From: Megachile rotundata
Lineage: Eukaryota > Arthropoda > Insecta > Hymenoptera > Megachilidae
Direction of reading: 5' to 3'
Assembly: GCF_050947335.1 (NCBI RefSeq)
Contig: NC_134997.1
Coordinates: 3,162,001 to 3,226,000, forward strand
DNA length: 64,000 nt
Under the pieces are notes generated by a model. That model saw only the letters and a list, made by a program, of their open reading frames with translations. It ran no database searches and was not told where the DNA came from. The number at the start of each line of letters is the position of its first letter. The stretch's first letter is position 1. Positions 1 to 11,841 of the stretch are shown here, piece by piece. The translations under genes and the position numbers were made by a program.

Positions 1-1097
1 TACGAATCAATATAGAATCATTTTTTTACAATTATGTGAATATCAGCATACAGCTACATATGTATGTGTTATGTTATTATTGTGTATTGTATATGTATAA
101 TTCATATAGTATTATTATATTGTATATTCTATATACTGCATTACACTTAAATAATGTTTCGTTTGATTGTTAAATAGATTTATTAAAATTATTAACTAGC
201 CATTACAATTAAAAAAAAAAACAAACCAGCACTATAATTTCACAAAATATATTTTTCGTAATACTCCAAAATCGCTATGTGTTAGAGTGCGAAAGCAATA
301 CATTTATTACACTTAAATAATTTTTCCTCTAATTTTTTTTTATTTCTGTTATATAAATTAACTAAAATTATAGGTAAAAATATACCTGAAATTATTGATC
401 ATTGTCAACCACTAGATTTAAAAAAAAAAAGCGTATTGATATAATATAATTTCGGAGAATATACTTTTCATAATACGACAGAATCGCCATGCATCAGAGT
501 GAGAAAACAATATATATGTTTTGTCCTCTTTCCACTATACTGTTCAGTCGACCGTGAAAATTTATGACTTCTTCGGTTTCGCGGACCTCTCACTCCTTCT
601 CGGATCTCTCACTCGGCGGCGGACTTCAATTAAAGAAGTAGGGATAAAAATTTGCTAATTTCGAGGCTCAAAACTGTTGCTTGTTTCGAGGCAATACTGT
701 ATAAGGTATCCGAATTAATGAATTGAAATTATATTACATTTTATTAAGAGATGAACAGTCCACGGATCGCGGTTTCGTTCTCGATCGCGAGGCATATGTC
801 ACGAACGGTTGCCATCCAACGATGATTTGTTGAACGACTGCGGCGTCGATCGATAGTCGTCGTTTGTTGTCGAAAGAAACGTGTCGAAATAAAATGTGTT
901 GTTGTTTCTAATCAGCAATTCTCTTTTTTTGCTTTCTAGACAGTACAGTTAAAATTATTCATGAATTTTCATTCACATGTTTTCATTCGGTCTATTTACG
1001 TGTCGGACTCGCAATGACTAATTACTGAAGGGTGACAGGGAAAAATGATAATGAAAGTTAATAATCAAAGATGACAATGATAGGTGATAGTTGTTAG
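1..1097. other. AT-rich non-coding stretch
   Basis: No coding sequence or recognisable element is visible. Two diverged segments around 225-340 and 440-540 share a pattern (a poly-A run, an AATATA-rich stretch, then a TCGC-ATG-AGAGTG block), which suggests an old duplication. A short GC-richer patch lies at 560-640. Confidence 0.5.
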
Positions 1098-1947
1098 ATA
1101 AAATAATTTTCGGAAAAAAAATACACCGACTTCGAAATGCACTAAAAAGTATAAAATAATTTCTATTTCCTAATGAAGTAATTTCTATTTCATTCAATCA
1201 TACAATTACGTAACAGATATGAATGAAACCTATTTACCCGTTAGGTAGTATATTAAATACATTTCAACCTTTTCGGAGGCGGCGCAAAATTAAAAGATTT
1301 TCTTGAACATGTTAACCTTTGGTCAGCCGAACATAGGCAAAGCTTGTATAGCTTTTTTTTTCATAGACATATAACTCGACAGCACGCCGCGAAGTAGGTG
1401 TTAGTGCGTATAGAAGTTAACTACGGTCTCTTTAAATTTAGAGAGTATGCGACGGAAAGACTCGATCGTCGCATATACTATAAAGATAGAGCCCATCTGC
1501 CGCAATTTTGGTAATTCCCGCGTCGTGGGCTCCGTTTATAGGTTCTTAGATCCATGGCCTCCACATGGGAACGAAGTCGATTCAATTTCATTTATGTCAG
1601 AAATGTTGCAAGATGAAGATGCAGTCGTTACATTTACGTATATTACCAGATATATCTATAATGGTTCGTATTCTTTCTCAGGATTTATTAATTTCCAATA
1701 CACCATATCACAATCAACTGGTTATTGGTAGCAACGTTTACTGAGTTATTTTTAATTTTGCGCCGCCTCCGAAAAGGTTGAAATGTATTTAATATACTAC
1801 CTAACGAGTAAATAGGTTTCATTCATATCTGTTATGTAATTGTATGGTTGAATGAAATAGAAATTACTTCATTAGGAAATAGAAATTATTTTATACTTTT
1901 TAGTGCATTTCGAAATCGGCGTATTTTTTTTCTTAAAATTATTTTAT
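1098..1947. mobile_element. Foldback/long-TIR non-autonomous DNA element
   Basis: The arms at 1098-1294 and 1751-1947 are inverted copies about 197 bp long that differ at only a few positions. Each inner end reads into a GGCGGCGCAAAATTAAAA block. The centre has a 94-codon open frame (1447-1731) with no recognisable domain, probably chance. A related copy with one outer arm lies at 26345-26757. No clear target duplication is visible, so the superfamily is unknown. Confidence 0.75.
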
Positions 1948-2168
1948 TTCACGCTTTTTAGTGGAATGGGGAGAATTGTATAGGATACTGTGAGACATTT
2001 CTTACATAACAATACCAAAGAATAGGATTTTGCAATAACAATAGTTATTATACATGTATACTGATTTTCGGCCGATAAGACGTGTTTGTAGAAACAGTAG
2101 AAAATCGGCGACTGCATGTTGACTCATACACCACCAGAGACACGAAGGCATACGCAGAATTCAATATA

Positions 2169-2670
2169 TTAGTAACAATAGGTTTTCGCTAATAACTCGA
2201 AAACTAAAGCTTCCCCTTAATTGCGAATAAGGAAAAAGTTGTTCAGAATCGTGCCCCTGATAACATATTAAAAGGACATTAAAATCGTCCAAAGTTAATT
2301 TCAAAACTTTTCAACAATTTTTCGCTAATATCTCGAAAACTAAAGCTTTCCGCGAAATTTTTATATGAACAAAATTGTTCAGAATCATGTCCGTGATAAG
2401 ATATTAAAAGCGCACTAAAATCGAGAAAAGTTGCCGGTTTTTTTGCAATAACAACACTTTGCAATTAAAAAATGAAAAATTTTTTGATAATGGTACCAAT
2501 GGGGAGTCAGAATCTACCAGATGCAAAAGGTTTCGTTCCGATCGGTCCATCCAGCTAGGCGTAATCGGCGGGCACACATAGAAAATAATAATAATAAAAA
2601 AAAAAAAAAGAAAAAAAAAATATACTGATCGAATTGAGTAACCTCCTCCTTTTTCGAAGTCGGTTAAAAA
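2169..2670. repeat. Direct repeat copy 1 (about 500 bp)
   Basis: Diverged direct repeat of 3087-3570. Both copies start near TTTTCGCTAATA and end at TTTTTCGAAGTCGGTTAAAAAC, and both contain two internal motifs built on CGAAAACTAAAGC and GTTCAGAATC. The block is non-coding and ends in a poly-A/AAT-rich stretch plus a GATCGAATTGAGTAAC segment. It is probably a dispersed transposon-derived repeat. Confidence 0.8.
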
Positions 2671-3086
2671 CCGGCGAACGTGCATAGAAAAAAAATCAGG
2701 GACACTCTTTCAGGGACAAGTACAAACTAATTACATCATGATTGAGGGTGCTTCATCCATTTATTCTTTGTTAACTTTCTTTGCAAAAATTTACTGCACA
2801 TGTGTATCTCTTACGGTTTAGGACTGCGCAAGGGTGAAAGTATCCGTAAAATAATAGCAGATCCTGCGCAACAAATTTTCTAACGAATCAAATTGATGCA
2901 TTTTTAGAACGATACGGAGACTGTACCAGGCAATGGGAATAATACACCAACGTCAACGTGAACTCATCTTGCTGTATAGGTCGCGTGTTAGAGCGGTAAA
3001 GCTTAGTTAGCGTTTTGGTACAGTGCATTGTAATTGCCCCTTCTTGTCTTTCCCGCGCATAGCACGGGGCGTTCCACTAACATTAA
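2671..3086. other. Spacer between the two direct repeats
   Basis: Unique-looking sequence with no convincing open frame, terminal repeat or RNA fold. Confidence 0.4.
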
Positions 3087-3570
3087 TAACAATAGTTTTT
3101 CGCTAATATCACGAAAACTAGAGTTTTCCATCAATTATGCATAAGGAGAAACTCGTTCAGAATCATGCCACTAATAACGTATTAGAAGGACATTAAAATC
3201 GTTCGAAGTTGGTTTCAAAAGTTAACAACAATTTTCGCTAATATCTCGAAAACAAAAGCTTTCCGCGAAATTTGTATATGAACAAAATTGTACAGAATCA
3301 TGTCCGCGATAAGATATTAAAAGCGCACTAAAATCGAGAAAAGTTTATTTTAAAAGTTGCCGGTTGTTTTGCAATAACAACACTTTGCAATTAAAAAATG
3401 AAAAATTTTTTGATAATGGTACCAATGGGGAGTCAGCACCTACTATATGCAAAAGGTTTCATTCCGACCGGTCCATCCAGCTAGGCGTAATGCGCGAACA
3501 TACATAGAAAAAAAAAAAATACTGATCGAATTGAGTAACTTCCTCCTTTTTCGAAGTCGGTTAAAAACAG
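3087..3570. repeat. Direct repeat copy 2 (about 480 bp)
   Basis: Second copy of the 2169-2670 repeat in the same orientation. The block around GCAATAACAACACTTTGCAA is nearly identical in the two copies, while the upstream part is more diverged. The copies share the same 3' terminus, consistent with two insertions of one family or an old segmental duplication. Confidence 0.8.
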
Positions 3571-3664
3571 AGACACTGCGGTCGTGGCAGTCGGCAAAGA
3601 TCAAAAGTCTGTTCGATTGTTTGTAATATTTGAGCATTGCTAATTTTTTTTAATTTTTCATCCA

Positions 3665-4135
3665 TTTTTTTATATAACTTTCCCCATCATATTCGTGACA
3701 TGTTCCTGATTAAAATGAGACCAAACACAATGTAATTTGAGTTATATTTACTTGCAATATCTTATTGAAGTAAATTCATCGATGTACGCGTGACATTTGA
3801 AATAACAAGTAAATATGTCCCGAAGTACGTCGTGTTTGGTTCCATTTTAATGAGCAAAATGTTAGAAATATGATGGAAAAAATTTCAAAAAAAAAAATCG
3901 AAAATAAAAAAGTTTTATTCTTACATTAGAAGTGTCCTTCTAGTAGGCCACTGTTTGTTTACGTTCGGTCTCCTTCGCTCGAAATGTAGTACCTTTACGT
4001 TATACGCAAACGGCGACCATGTTATTTTTCTCTTCTGTCCTTTTCTACGTTCGGCAAAACATCAATCAATGTAGGACCTGTACGATATACGCAAAACCTC
4101 AGACCCGAAAGATTTGCGTATATAGAATATTCACT
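3665..4135. mobile_element. Partial copy of the foldback family seen at 44587-46114
   Basis: An imperfect inverted repeat (about 3675-3760 versus 3805-3885) carries the family signature GTTTGGT-N-CATTTTAAT. Further right, 4040-4135 matches the reverse complement of the left end of the 44587-46114 element (the CTACGTTCGGC and ATGTAGGACCT motifs) and stops at a GAATATTCACTG-TA end. It looks like one end of that TA-inserting family. The left boundary is unresolved. Confidence 0.6.
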
Positions 4136-4521
4136 GTACTTGGTCAGGGTAAATAACAACTAATTGGTTTTTTTCCTATTTGAAAGTAATGAAGAACTTA
4201 ATACTTTTCTTAACTTTTTAATTCGTTATTCGATTTAACTTCCAACTAATGACGTCCTGTTATATCGGCGCGGTATCGATACGCTTGTTTACAACCACGT
4301 TCGGCCGTCATACTCGAAGCTGTTACTCACGCTGTTGACTTCCCAGTCCATACACGTTCTCATTAGCCAGTGTTTTTTAGTAACTCGAAAATGAAGCCTT
4401 AACCAATATTTTGGCAAAGGAAAAAGTTTTTCAGAACCGTCTCGCCTACTACTTTTTGTTGGCTCTTACACTAGTTCTGGAGGCACTCAGTATATACTGC
4501 GTATTAAAAATTTCGATGTAC
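4136..4521. other. Non-coding, with an old repeat fragment
   Basis: About 4370-4445 resembles the CGAAAACTAAGC...GGAAAAAGTTGTTCAGAATC motif of the 2169/3087 repeats and of the arms of the 50048-51059 element. Nothing else is recognised. Confidence 0.4.
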
Positions 4522-4832
4522 TGTTATGATATGACACATTACCATCGATGTCTCATCCTCCATAGTCATCGTATATTTTCAAAGGGCACCGATAACCGGA
4601 ACCAACACCGTCGTCATCCTCCATGCATCACAACCGCCCTATCAACCTAAGCGTCATAGTTTGTATTTCAAAGGGCATAAAAACCCCAGACATTTCCCCA
4701 AAACAGTTCAGTTATCCTGAGTCTGTCCATCTTTACCACAGTGCTCTGTACGTGATCCCGGACCTTTTGAATAAACCTTGAAAGTAGTAATTTTAGTAGT
4801 GTTTGATTACGTCTCCTTGCTGCGGCTTAACA
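4522..4832 (+). mobile_element. Solo LTR (4-bp TSD GTAC)
   Basis: The 311-bp segment starts TGTTATGATATG, ends GGCTTAACA, and is flanked by GTAC on both sides (4518-4521 and 4833-4836). It contains CATAAAAACC as a TATA-like box and AATAAACCTT as a polyadenylation signal, so transcription would run on the plus strand. A 4-bp TSD fits the Ty3/Gypsy group. No internal region remains. Confidence 0.72.
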
Positions 4833-5784
4833 GTACTGCATTTTTTTTCACAAACGTACCCCCTGATGAATCTGCGATTGATTTTTAAAATCATATATGT
4901 AGAATACCTTGAAAAATTATGATTATTATCAAAAACATTCATGTGCAGGGATAGATGGACCGCTAAATGGACCGCACAATATAATTGGATTTTGGGGGTG
5001 AAAAATATTTCTTAATTTGTTTTTTAATCCAGGTTTTACGTCGCATCTACCTTCACGTCATTAGCGACAATTTCTTAATTTTATTAGATGACTGAAGTTG
5101 TTCGGTAATCGGTGAACTGGACTCGTGGAAACAGGGGGGTTTAAATAACCCGTCCGAATGAATTTTACACAGTTTATTCAATAAAGTACACAAAACGAAA
5201 TTGACACACTACACGCACACTTAGACGACGACGATAATAAGAACAAGAAAAATTATAAGAAAAGAGTTCGCGTTCGCGCACCGTGCTGTGCTGGTTTATT
5301 GTTCTATTTGCGAGAGTCGGGTGATCACCTGAAATCGAGAATCCGCGGTAAGTGTCGACGTCACGGCCCAATCAGCTGCCGCTTATCAGGCGTGACAACG
5401 ACGGGAACCAATAAATTTTATCGGTTACGGGGGGTCTCGGTGTCTCTCGATCCTTCGAGAACGCACCGAAAGAGATCTTCCGGTGCGTTCAGGAAGACGA
5501 GAGACAGGGAACTTCACGGTTAAGATTTTGAATTCAGGGATCGCCCGTTGCTACTTGCCTAGATAGGGATCAAAAGTAAAACTGCTAAAGTATACCCAAT
5601 TAGAGAAAAAAGTGAAGTTTATGCTTATTTCGTAACTTACACAAATTAATTAGAAAATTTTATTGGAAATAAAATAAAACGATTACAATGCGATAACCAA
5701 GTAGAATTTTAAAATAAAGATATGTATAATTTTGCTAAAAAAAAGGCAATTTACATTGAATTGTATCCTTCATATATCCACGAG
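4833..5784. other. Unassigned stretch with LTR-like features
   Basis: The segment about 5120-5540 is GC-richer and contains CAGTTTATTCAATAAAG, which could be a polyadenylation region on either strand. No matching TSD was found, so I do not call an LTR. The open frames here lack recognisable domains. Confidence 0.35.
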
Positions 5785-6881
5785 TTAAGCGAGGCTGCAG
5801 AAAGATACGATAGGTCGGTAATGGATCGGGGGTTCGGGCCGGAGGTGGCTCCCCACAAAACCGAGGTGATGGCCTTCTGCCACGCATGTGGGGAGACACC
5901 TCCGGCCGGAGCTCTGATCCGGGTTAACGGGGTCGATGTTCCCAGATCGGGTCCGAGATGCGCTATCTCGGGCTCCGATTGGGTAGCCGCTGGAGTTTCG
6001 ATGACCACTTCGACGCTCTGGCCCCCAGGTTGGGCCGCGTGGCAGACGCGTTGGCGCATCTTTTACACAACCTGAGGGGTCCAAGTGAGAAGGTTCGCCG
6101 ACTTTACATAGGGGTTGTGCGGAGTATGGCCCTGTACGGTGCCCCAGTTTGGGGTGTTGTGCGGCGTATGGAACGGCGACTGGCGACCAGGGTGGTTATG
6201 GGGTACCGCACGATCTCCTGGGAGTCGGCGATGATTCTGGCGGGCGTAATCCCCTGGAAATACCAGAGAGAGGTGGAGGCGGAGGTGTACCGTCACCGAT
6301 GCGCCCTCCGTCTGGACGAGGAAGTTCAGGGTGGCCCGCCGGAGCCAGGCGTCGAGGAGGTCAGGCTCCAGGCCCGCTGTGTCGCTGTCTCCCACTGGCG
6401 CGCGGAGCTTATCGCCAGCGGGGCCGCGGAGAAGCGCGCGGTCGGGGCGATCCTTCCACAAATGGAGCAGTGGATGGATCGCGGCCACGGGCGACTCTCG
6501 TTCCGGATCACGCAGGTGCTGACCGGGGACGGGAGCTTCGGTTGGTACCGGCGCTGGATCGGCAGGGAACGATCGCCGGGGTGTCATGAATGTGGAGTGA
6601 ATGTGACGGACACCGCTCAGCATACGCTGGGCGAGTGTCCGGCGTTTGCGTGGCCTCGTCACTTTTTACAGTGCAAGGTAGGTGTGGATATGAGCGTGGG
6701 TACGCTTGTGGAGAGAATGTTGAAGAGTGAAAGGGAATGGAGTGCTGTGGCCTCTTTTTGTGAGACAGTGAGCTTTCACAAAGAGAAGGCGGAACGTGAG
6801 AGGGAGCGGCGCGGGGAGGTCGCGGTTAGAAGGAGACGCAGGCCGGGAAATTCGGTTTCGGCTGCTCGGCCTCTATCCTGA
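5785..6881 (+). pseudogene. R1-clade non-LTR retrotransposon ORF2, 3' part (R1-A)
   Basis: This is the C-terminal part of an R1/TRAS-type reverse transcriptase. A KTEVMAF segment (about 5860) and a YLGLRLGSRWSFDDHF segment (about 5960) are typical of the RT thumb region, and the stretch to 6881 contains SMALYGAPVWG. A CCHC zinc finger (CHECG, then H and C) lies near 6580-6640. The N-terminal endonuclease and the catalytic FADD block are missing, so the copy is 5' truncated. The reading frame changes once between about 5940 and 5958, which breaks it. The codon usage is GC-rich, unlike the AT-rich flanks. Confidence 0.85.
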
Positions 6882-6913
6882 GGTTAGTGGGGCGGCGCGG
6901 CCTCCCCGCGTCG

Positions 6914-8275
6914 CACAGTGGCGAAAAACGGCGAAAACGTGGACAAAACTAATATCTTCGATTCTGAGATAAATTATTTAAATGTTTTTCGATAAAATGA
7001 TTATATTAGTGTTACAAATTAGTTTTTTGTGTTAAAAATCGAATTTTGATTTGTTAGTTAACTAATACGGTTAGTTAACTAGTACGTATGAATTTTTATC
7101 TCGGAAACTATTTATCGAAATTAATTAAATCTTTTTTCATTTTAAACTTGAATGTTTTAACTATCATAATAATATTTTTTTCATTAGCAAATTCATGTTT
7201 ATTATCACAAATTGCCAATAAATTTTTATTTTTTTAATTTTTTAATAACGTTTAAATATCTAATATGTAATATATATATATGGGTGTGGATATTGAAATC
7301 TCACCTACAAAACAAGACTTTTTGCAACGGTCAGCGACGACATATTTGAAAAACGTTCGAAACCGCTGTTGTCACGTATGATAATAGGGCGCGCGCGTGA
7401 ACATAAATGTGAATAACTCAGAAAACCGCAAATTACCGCAAGATATCGTTACAGATGCTTGTTCGGGAAGCTTCCAGCTATCATTTAAGCCTATTTGGTA
7501 GGTGAACCGAGGTGGAGTTCACAACTTTTCCCTTACATAAACATTAAGTACGTTTATGGTTTATATCTCCTTTTTCAGTTTATATGAGTGTTAAAGATAA
7601 ACCTTTTGATGTGCAACCTACATAATTATTATACTAAAGTACCATAAGAAATGCCAATAAAAGTAGATGAATATAATAGTTAAATAATAATTAAGCAGTA
7701 TTATGTTAAATTTTGTTAACTGTGAAACGTCCGGGACTGCTGTTGTTGCGCGCGTTAATAGGGTGCGCGCATGGACAAAAATGGGAATAACTCATAAGAC
7801 CGCAAATTACCGCAAGATATTGTTATAGATCCTTGTTCGGGAAGCTTCCAGCTTTCATTTAAGCCTATTTGGTAGGTGAACCGAGGTGAAGATCACAACT
7901 TTTACCTTACACAAACATTAAATATGACTATGGTTTATATGTCTTTCTATATCACTGTTAAAAATAAACATTTTGTTGTGCAACTTACATAATTATAATG
8001 TTAAAGTATCATATAAACAGCCGATAATAGTGGATGAACATAATATTTAAAAAATAATGAACAGCATTATGTTAAACTTTACCCGGAAAAATTGACTTTA
8101 AAAAATGTTCAACTTTGGAGGCTCATATTTTCGAAATCGTAATAATAAAGTCATAAAAACTGTGAAAACAGTATGCACAGATTCTTTATAAACTAGTTCC
8201 ATTAAACGGATTTCAAGAATTGCGATTTTCATTTTTTAACTTTTGTCCACATTTTCGCCGTTTTTCGCCACTGTG
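6914..8275. mobile_element. Non-autonomous Transib element, copy 1
   Basis: The 1362-bp element is bounded by inverted repeats of about 35 bp that start CACAGTGGCGAAAAACGGCG. It is flanked by the 5-bp duplication CGTCG (6909-6913 and 8276-8280). CACAGTG termini and CGNCG 5-bp TSDs are the established hallmarks of the Transib superfamily. There is no transposase. The interior has a 374-bp tandem duplication (about 7354-7727 and 7728-8101). It sits in the 3' UTR of R1-A. Confidence 0.9.
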
Positions 8276-8280
8276 CGTCG

Positions 8281-8590
8281 CCCGCGGTTCTTCAGACCGC
8301 ATTGTTTGATTGGGTGGGAGAAATTGAGCGGGAGTGAATGGGATTGTGTGTGTGTGTGAGGAATGAACGTGTGTGTGTGTGAATGGATTGTTTGTAAGTA
8401 TGTTTCAACGAAGCTTATCTAAGACTGAGTATATTTCAGCGATGGTAGTTTTAAGACTGACTAGTTGCCTCTAAAAAGCCAGAAAAGAAAGCGATGGAGG
8501 AAGTTCAGGACGTGAAGGCGTTACCAAAAGGACCAATCAGGACAGATTGTTATTTGTAAAAAACAGTGATTGGTGAGATGGTTCAGCGAA
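8281..8590 (+). other. R1-A 3' untranslated region, continued
   Basis: Removing the Transib and one CGTCG copy joins this to 6882-6913. It is GT-rich, with TGTGTGTGTGTG-AGGAATGAACG motifs. The 3' end of R1-A was not fixed, because no TSD partner was seen. Confidence 0.5.
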
Positions 8591-9028
8591 TGAGATTGTA
8601 AGATTCTAGGCTTCACTCCAGGGTTGTAAATAACGTTTCGTTAATAAGGTGACCCAAACAGTTAAGTGATTTGGGTCTTTCAAAAGAACTAAGTAATGGG
8701 ACACATTGCGAGACTGCTGAATGACCGAGTCAGAGTGCCTGGTCCGCCGAGTATGCAAGGATTTTCGTAAACACTGCACACAGCAAGGGTGCACAGTTTA
8801 GGACCATGGAAATAAACTTCTTTAAGGAAAGATATATTGGCGTTAGAAAGATGTACTTTTCTGACCTGTTAGAAGGCTATTGACAATAGTTAAGAACGTC
8901 AAGTTGTGGAGACGTTCATGTGGTCTTACAGATCCGTTCAAAGCTGTAAGAATGAAGCGTTTTTGGGTTTGAAAGAATACCCATAAATTTTAAGCTAATT
9001 ATATTCCGAGCAACTCGGAACATTATAT
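8591..9028. other. Unassigned non-coding stretch
   Basis: No domain, repeat or terminal structure was recognised. Confidence 0.3.
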
Positions 9029-9245
9029 GCTGTTCGATTTTTACGTTAGACATTTTTCCGGCAGAATGCAGTTGCACGTGTTCACTAAATAACGCAATAC
9101 TTCCAAATGGTATGACCAATTCAATCGAAATTGGCAACATGGATAGAGGAGGTATGTGGGATGATGCCACAGACAACAGTTGCTGCCAATTCCATTGTTT
9201 TTTCAAGCTACAGACCTAGTCTCGTTACTTTTGTGTCACACCTCG
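9029..9245 (-). mobile_element. mariner 5' end fragment
   Basis: This matches 12514-12729 closely. It ends in the mariner TIR (reverse complement starts CGAGGTGTGACACAAAAG) followed by TA. On the minus strand it holds the 5' UTR and the first codons of the transposase (MSNVKIEQ), then breaks. The rest of the element is absent. Confidence 0.8.
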
Positions 9246-9247
9246 TA

Positions 9248-10200
9248 TTATTATTGTAATATTATTGTAGTGTGAGAGTCGTGAGTGCTGTTTATAGTAT
9301 GTGTGTGAGAGGTGTGGTGACGGAGCTATCGTCCTCCCCGGCGACAGCTGCCGTCCCAACAATTTTCGGGATTTGGCGGCCTTCCGTCCGGGGTCCCGAA
9401 TGCCCCGTTTGACGGGGTCCGCCATGGCCGCAGGTGTCACAGGTCGGGGGACCCGGGGCACCATTGCACGCGGCCGAGGGGTGAGCCGACGGCGACCGTG
9501 GTGGCGAGGTCGGCTCAATAGAGGTTGGGATATTGTTTGAGAGGGAGCTTCACGAGGAGAGCGCCTTTTGTGCAAAACGGGGTGGAGTCACGGAGCCGGA
9601 GGAGGATCCCGTGACTTCAAAACGTTTCGATGACTCTGTGGGCCTGTTCTGTCCCGCTAACCCTGCATCGTACGCCTCAGTCCTACAGATGGGGGTGGGG
9701 GTGACAATTGACGCTGTCCATGCCCTGCCTGTAGTCCTGCCAGTTTCGTCGCAGGAAAATTCCACCACGTCTAACATTCGGCCAACCTGACCCGCTTGCT
9801 CATCCCTGAGCAAAATAATCTATTTCGGTTTCTAGAACATAAACAGAAACACACACCATTGACATACAAATCTTTCAAATAAATTAATTCTCAAGTAGCA
9901 AAACCCTTCTTAGCAATAATTAAATAAAGTTTATGATACCCATGTCCATTTAGTCACATCACAGTTGGACAGCAGAAAGACACAGCCTTCCCGTCTGAAC
10001 GCGATGTCTGTGACTCCACAATTCGCTACGCCTATGGATCGAGTTTTCCCACCAAGTAAGAACTCCGCGCATCTCTCAATCCGGATTCAACCTCTTGTCT
10101 GTTTTCCTCAATCCATTATCTTCGACGCAGCGATGCGCACTGAAGTCGTTCCAACCCGTTGTCCTCCCAGTGATGACCGCATATATCATGTTATGCCGTG
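9248..10200. other. Unassigned GC-rich block
   Basis: About 9300-9790 is much more GC-rich than the flanks and has overlapping open frames on both strands (Arg/Pro-rich on minus), none with a recognisable domain. It could be part of a retroelement such as a gag or leader region. The rest, to 10200, is AT-rich and non-coding. Confidence 0.3.
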
Positions 10201-10544
10201 ACCTCCATCACAGACATAACACCTAATTGTCCATCGGGTTGTGACCTCCACCACAACCACGATGACCAAGTTCCACCCAGTTGTGACCTCCATCACAACT
10301 GTAACAACCAGCTTCTTGTCATGTTATAACCTCCATCACAACACAACAGCCAGTTCCATGCCATGTTGTGACCTCCATCACAAACACAACAACCAATTTC
10401 TTTGCCGTGTTGTGACCTCCATCACAAACACAACAACCAACTCCTTTACCATGTTGTGACTTCCATCACAAACACAACAACCAACTCCTTGGCCATGTTG
10501 TGACCTCCATCACAAACACAACAACCAACTCCTTTGCCATGTTA
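10201..10544. repeat. Minisatellite, eight 42-44 bp units
   Basis: Eight tandem units of the form ACCTCCATCACAAACACAAC followed by AACCAACTCCTTTGCCATGTTGTG-like sequence. The four rightmost units are nearly identical and the left ones increasingly diverged, which suggests growth from the right end. There is no spacer variability of the CRISPR type. It lies left of a minus-strand Gypsy integrase remnant and could belong to that element's 3' end. Confidence 0.9.
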
Positions 10545-10794
10545 ACCCACCCTCTCCGCCGTACCAAATAAAGTCTCTTCCGGCAATATGGGTTCAATGC
10601 TAATTATTCCAAGTGTACCTTCTTCACAACAGGCCTCGGCCAACCTTTAGCCGCCTACCTGCTGCAGTGCCCTTTTCAACTCATTCCAACATACCTGGAA
10701 CACTCCAAATCTCTTATTAAATAATCCTCTTTTCCTACCTGACTATACACGCACGCTGGGGTTTACCAACAAAACTAACTATTCTACAATTCTA

Positions 10795-11310
10795 TTATTC
10801 AACAACCGCTACCCACGGTTTTATTCGATCGACGGCCACAACCGTTTTTGCTTGACGACCCCCTTCTCTCAGATCTTCCACTTCATAGCGATCATGATAC
10901 AATACCGTAACAACCCGAAACGGCCCCTTAAAACGCGCATGAAATTTCCGACTGTCTCCTGTCGGCTGGTCAGCGGTAATTTCAATCAGCACAACATCCC
11001 CTTTTTGGAATTTCCTTGCCGCTCACCGTTGCCGATCATACCGCTCTTTCTGCTTACGTTGATCTTCCGTAATGTGTACCGATATTTTTCCCCGAAGCGC
11101 ATTCAAATCCATACGTTCAATTCCATCCTGCACCTCTTTCAAAATCCATCCTTCTGCTGGATAACGCACCTTGCATCCAATTAACGCCTCCATTGGCGTC
11201 ATTCCGATGCCTTTATTATGCGTCGTATTTAGAACGCACTGAATTCTTTTTACATCTTGATCCCATCGCTCAGGACTTTTCCCTGCCATAATTGCAGGAA
11301 GAAGACATGC
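10795..11310 (-). pseudogene. Ty3/Gypsy-type integrase C-terminal remnant
   Basis: The minus-strand translation carries a GKSPERWDQ start, then CVLNTTHNKGIGMTPMEAL, typical of the end of the retroviral-type integrase core. After it come a KGDVVLIE segment and a GPFRVV-RYEVEDL region, as in the C-terminal integrase domain. One in-frame TGA interrupts it near 11023-11025. The catalytic D,D-35-E core, reverse transcriptase and protease are absent. The right side stops at about 11310, where unrelated plus-strand sequence begins. Confidence 0.8.
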
Positions 11311-11624
11311 AACATAATTGCATACAATTTTCAGGAGAAAACATAACAATAAAAGATATTATAGAATATTTATCTACATGTACAGCAGAAGAAAATACAC
11401 ATTTAAAAGAAGCTGAAAAAACTGCCGAAAGGAGACAGGATGAAGAAGAAGAAGAGGAAATAGAAACGAGAGAAAAACCAAATGGGGAAAAGGACAAAGA
11501 AAAAGACGAAGAGAATATTGAAGAAAGCGTGGGACGCGAAGGAGTACCATGTCATCGTGTTTATCTTACTCCAGATCAAAGAAAAAGAGCAGAGGATGCA
11601 TTCAAATGTTTAGAGGAATTTTAA
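11292..11624 (+). CDS. Unrecognised Glu/Lys-rich open frame (110 codons)
   Basis: This is a hydrophilic frame with a run of acidic residues (DEEEEEEIE) and a Lys/Glu-rich middle, ending YLTPDQRKRAEDAFKCLEEF. I do not recognise the family. The start overlaps the Gypsy remnant, so the true N-terminus is probably lost, and it may be the C-terminal tail of a degraded transposase or host gene. No promoter or splice signal was identified. Confidence 0.3.
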   Translation: MQEEDMQHNCIQFSGENITIKDIIEYLSTCTAEENTHLKEAEKTAERRQDEEEEEEIETREKPNGEKDKEKDEENIEESVGREGVPCHRVYLTPDQRKRAEDAFKCLEEF

Positions 11625-11841
11625 AATCAGTATTCCATTTCAGTACAATGCCATTTAAGAGGACTAAAATTATCAATTTTAGGTAAAACAATTTTTAATT
11701 TATGTAATTAAATATTAATGAATGCATCGTATTATTCTAAGTATGATTCAAAATAATTTTTTCTTTTAGGTAATGGACAACAATAAATTTATAAAGTCTT
11801 GACAGAAAAACGAAACCTATTCAAATATATGTATGTACATA

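Noticed and set aside
1447..1731. 94-codon open frame inside the foldback element as a gene
   Set aside because: No recognisable domain; it lies between inverted arms in a non-autonomous repeat, and the related copy at 26.5 kb does not keep the frame.
4411..4650. 79-codon open frame
   Set aside because: It crosses into the solo LTR at 4522 and has no domain.
5120..5540. LTR or 5' leader
   Set aside because: It has an AATAAAG-type signal and a composition shift, but no TSD or second copy was found.
9301..9790. Overlapping open frames in the GC-rich block as host exons
   Set aside because: Open frames are expected by chance in GC-rich DNA, and both strands are open. No domain, splice pattern or homology is visible.
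10201..10544. Tandem array as a CRISPR array
   Set aside because: Units are contiguous and diverge gradually, with no conserved-repeat/unique-spacer pattern and no cas genes. The context is eukaryotic.
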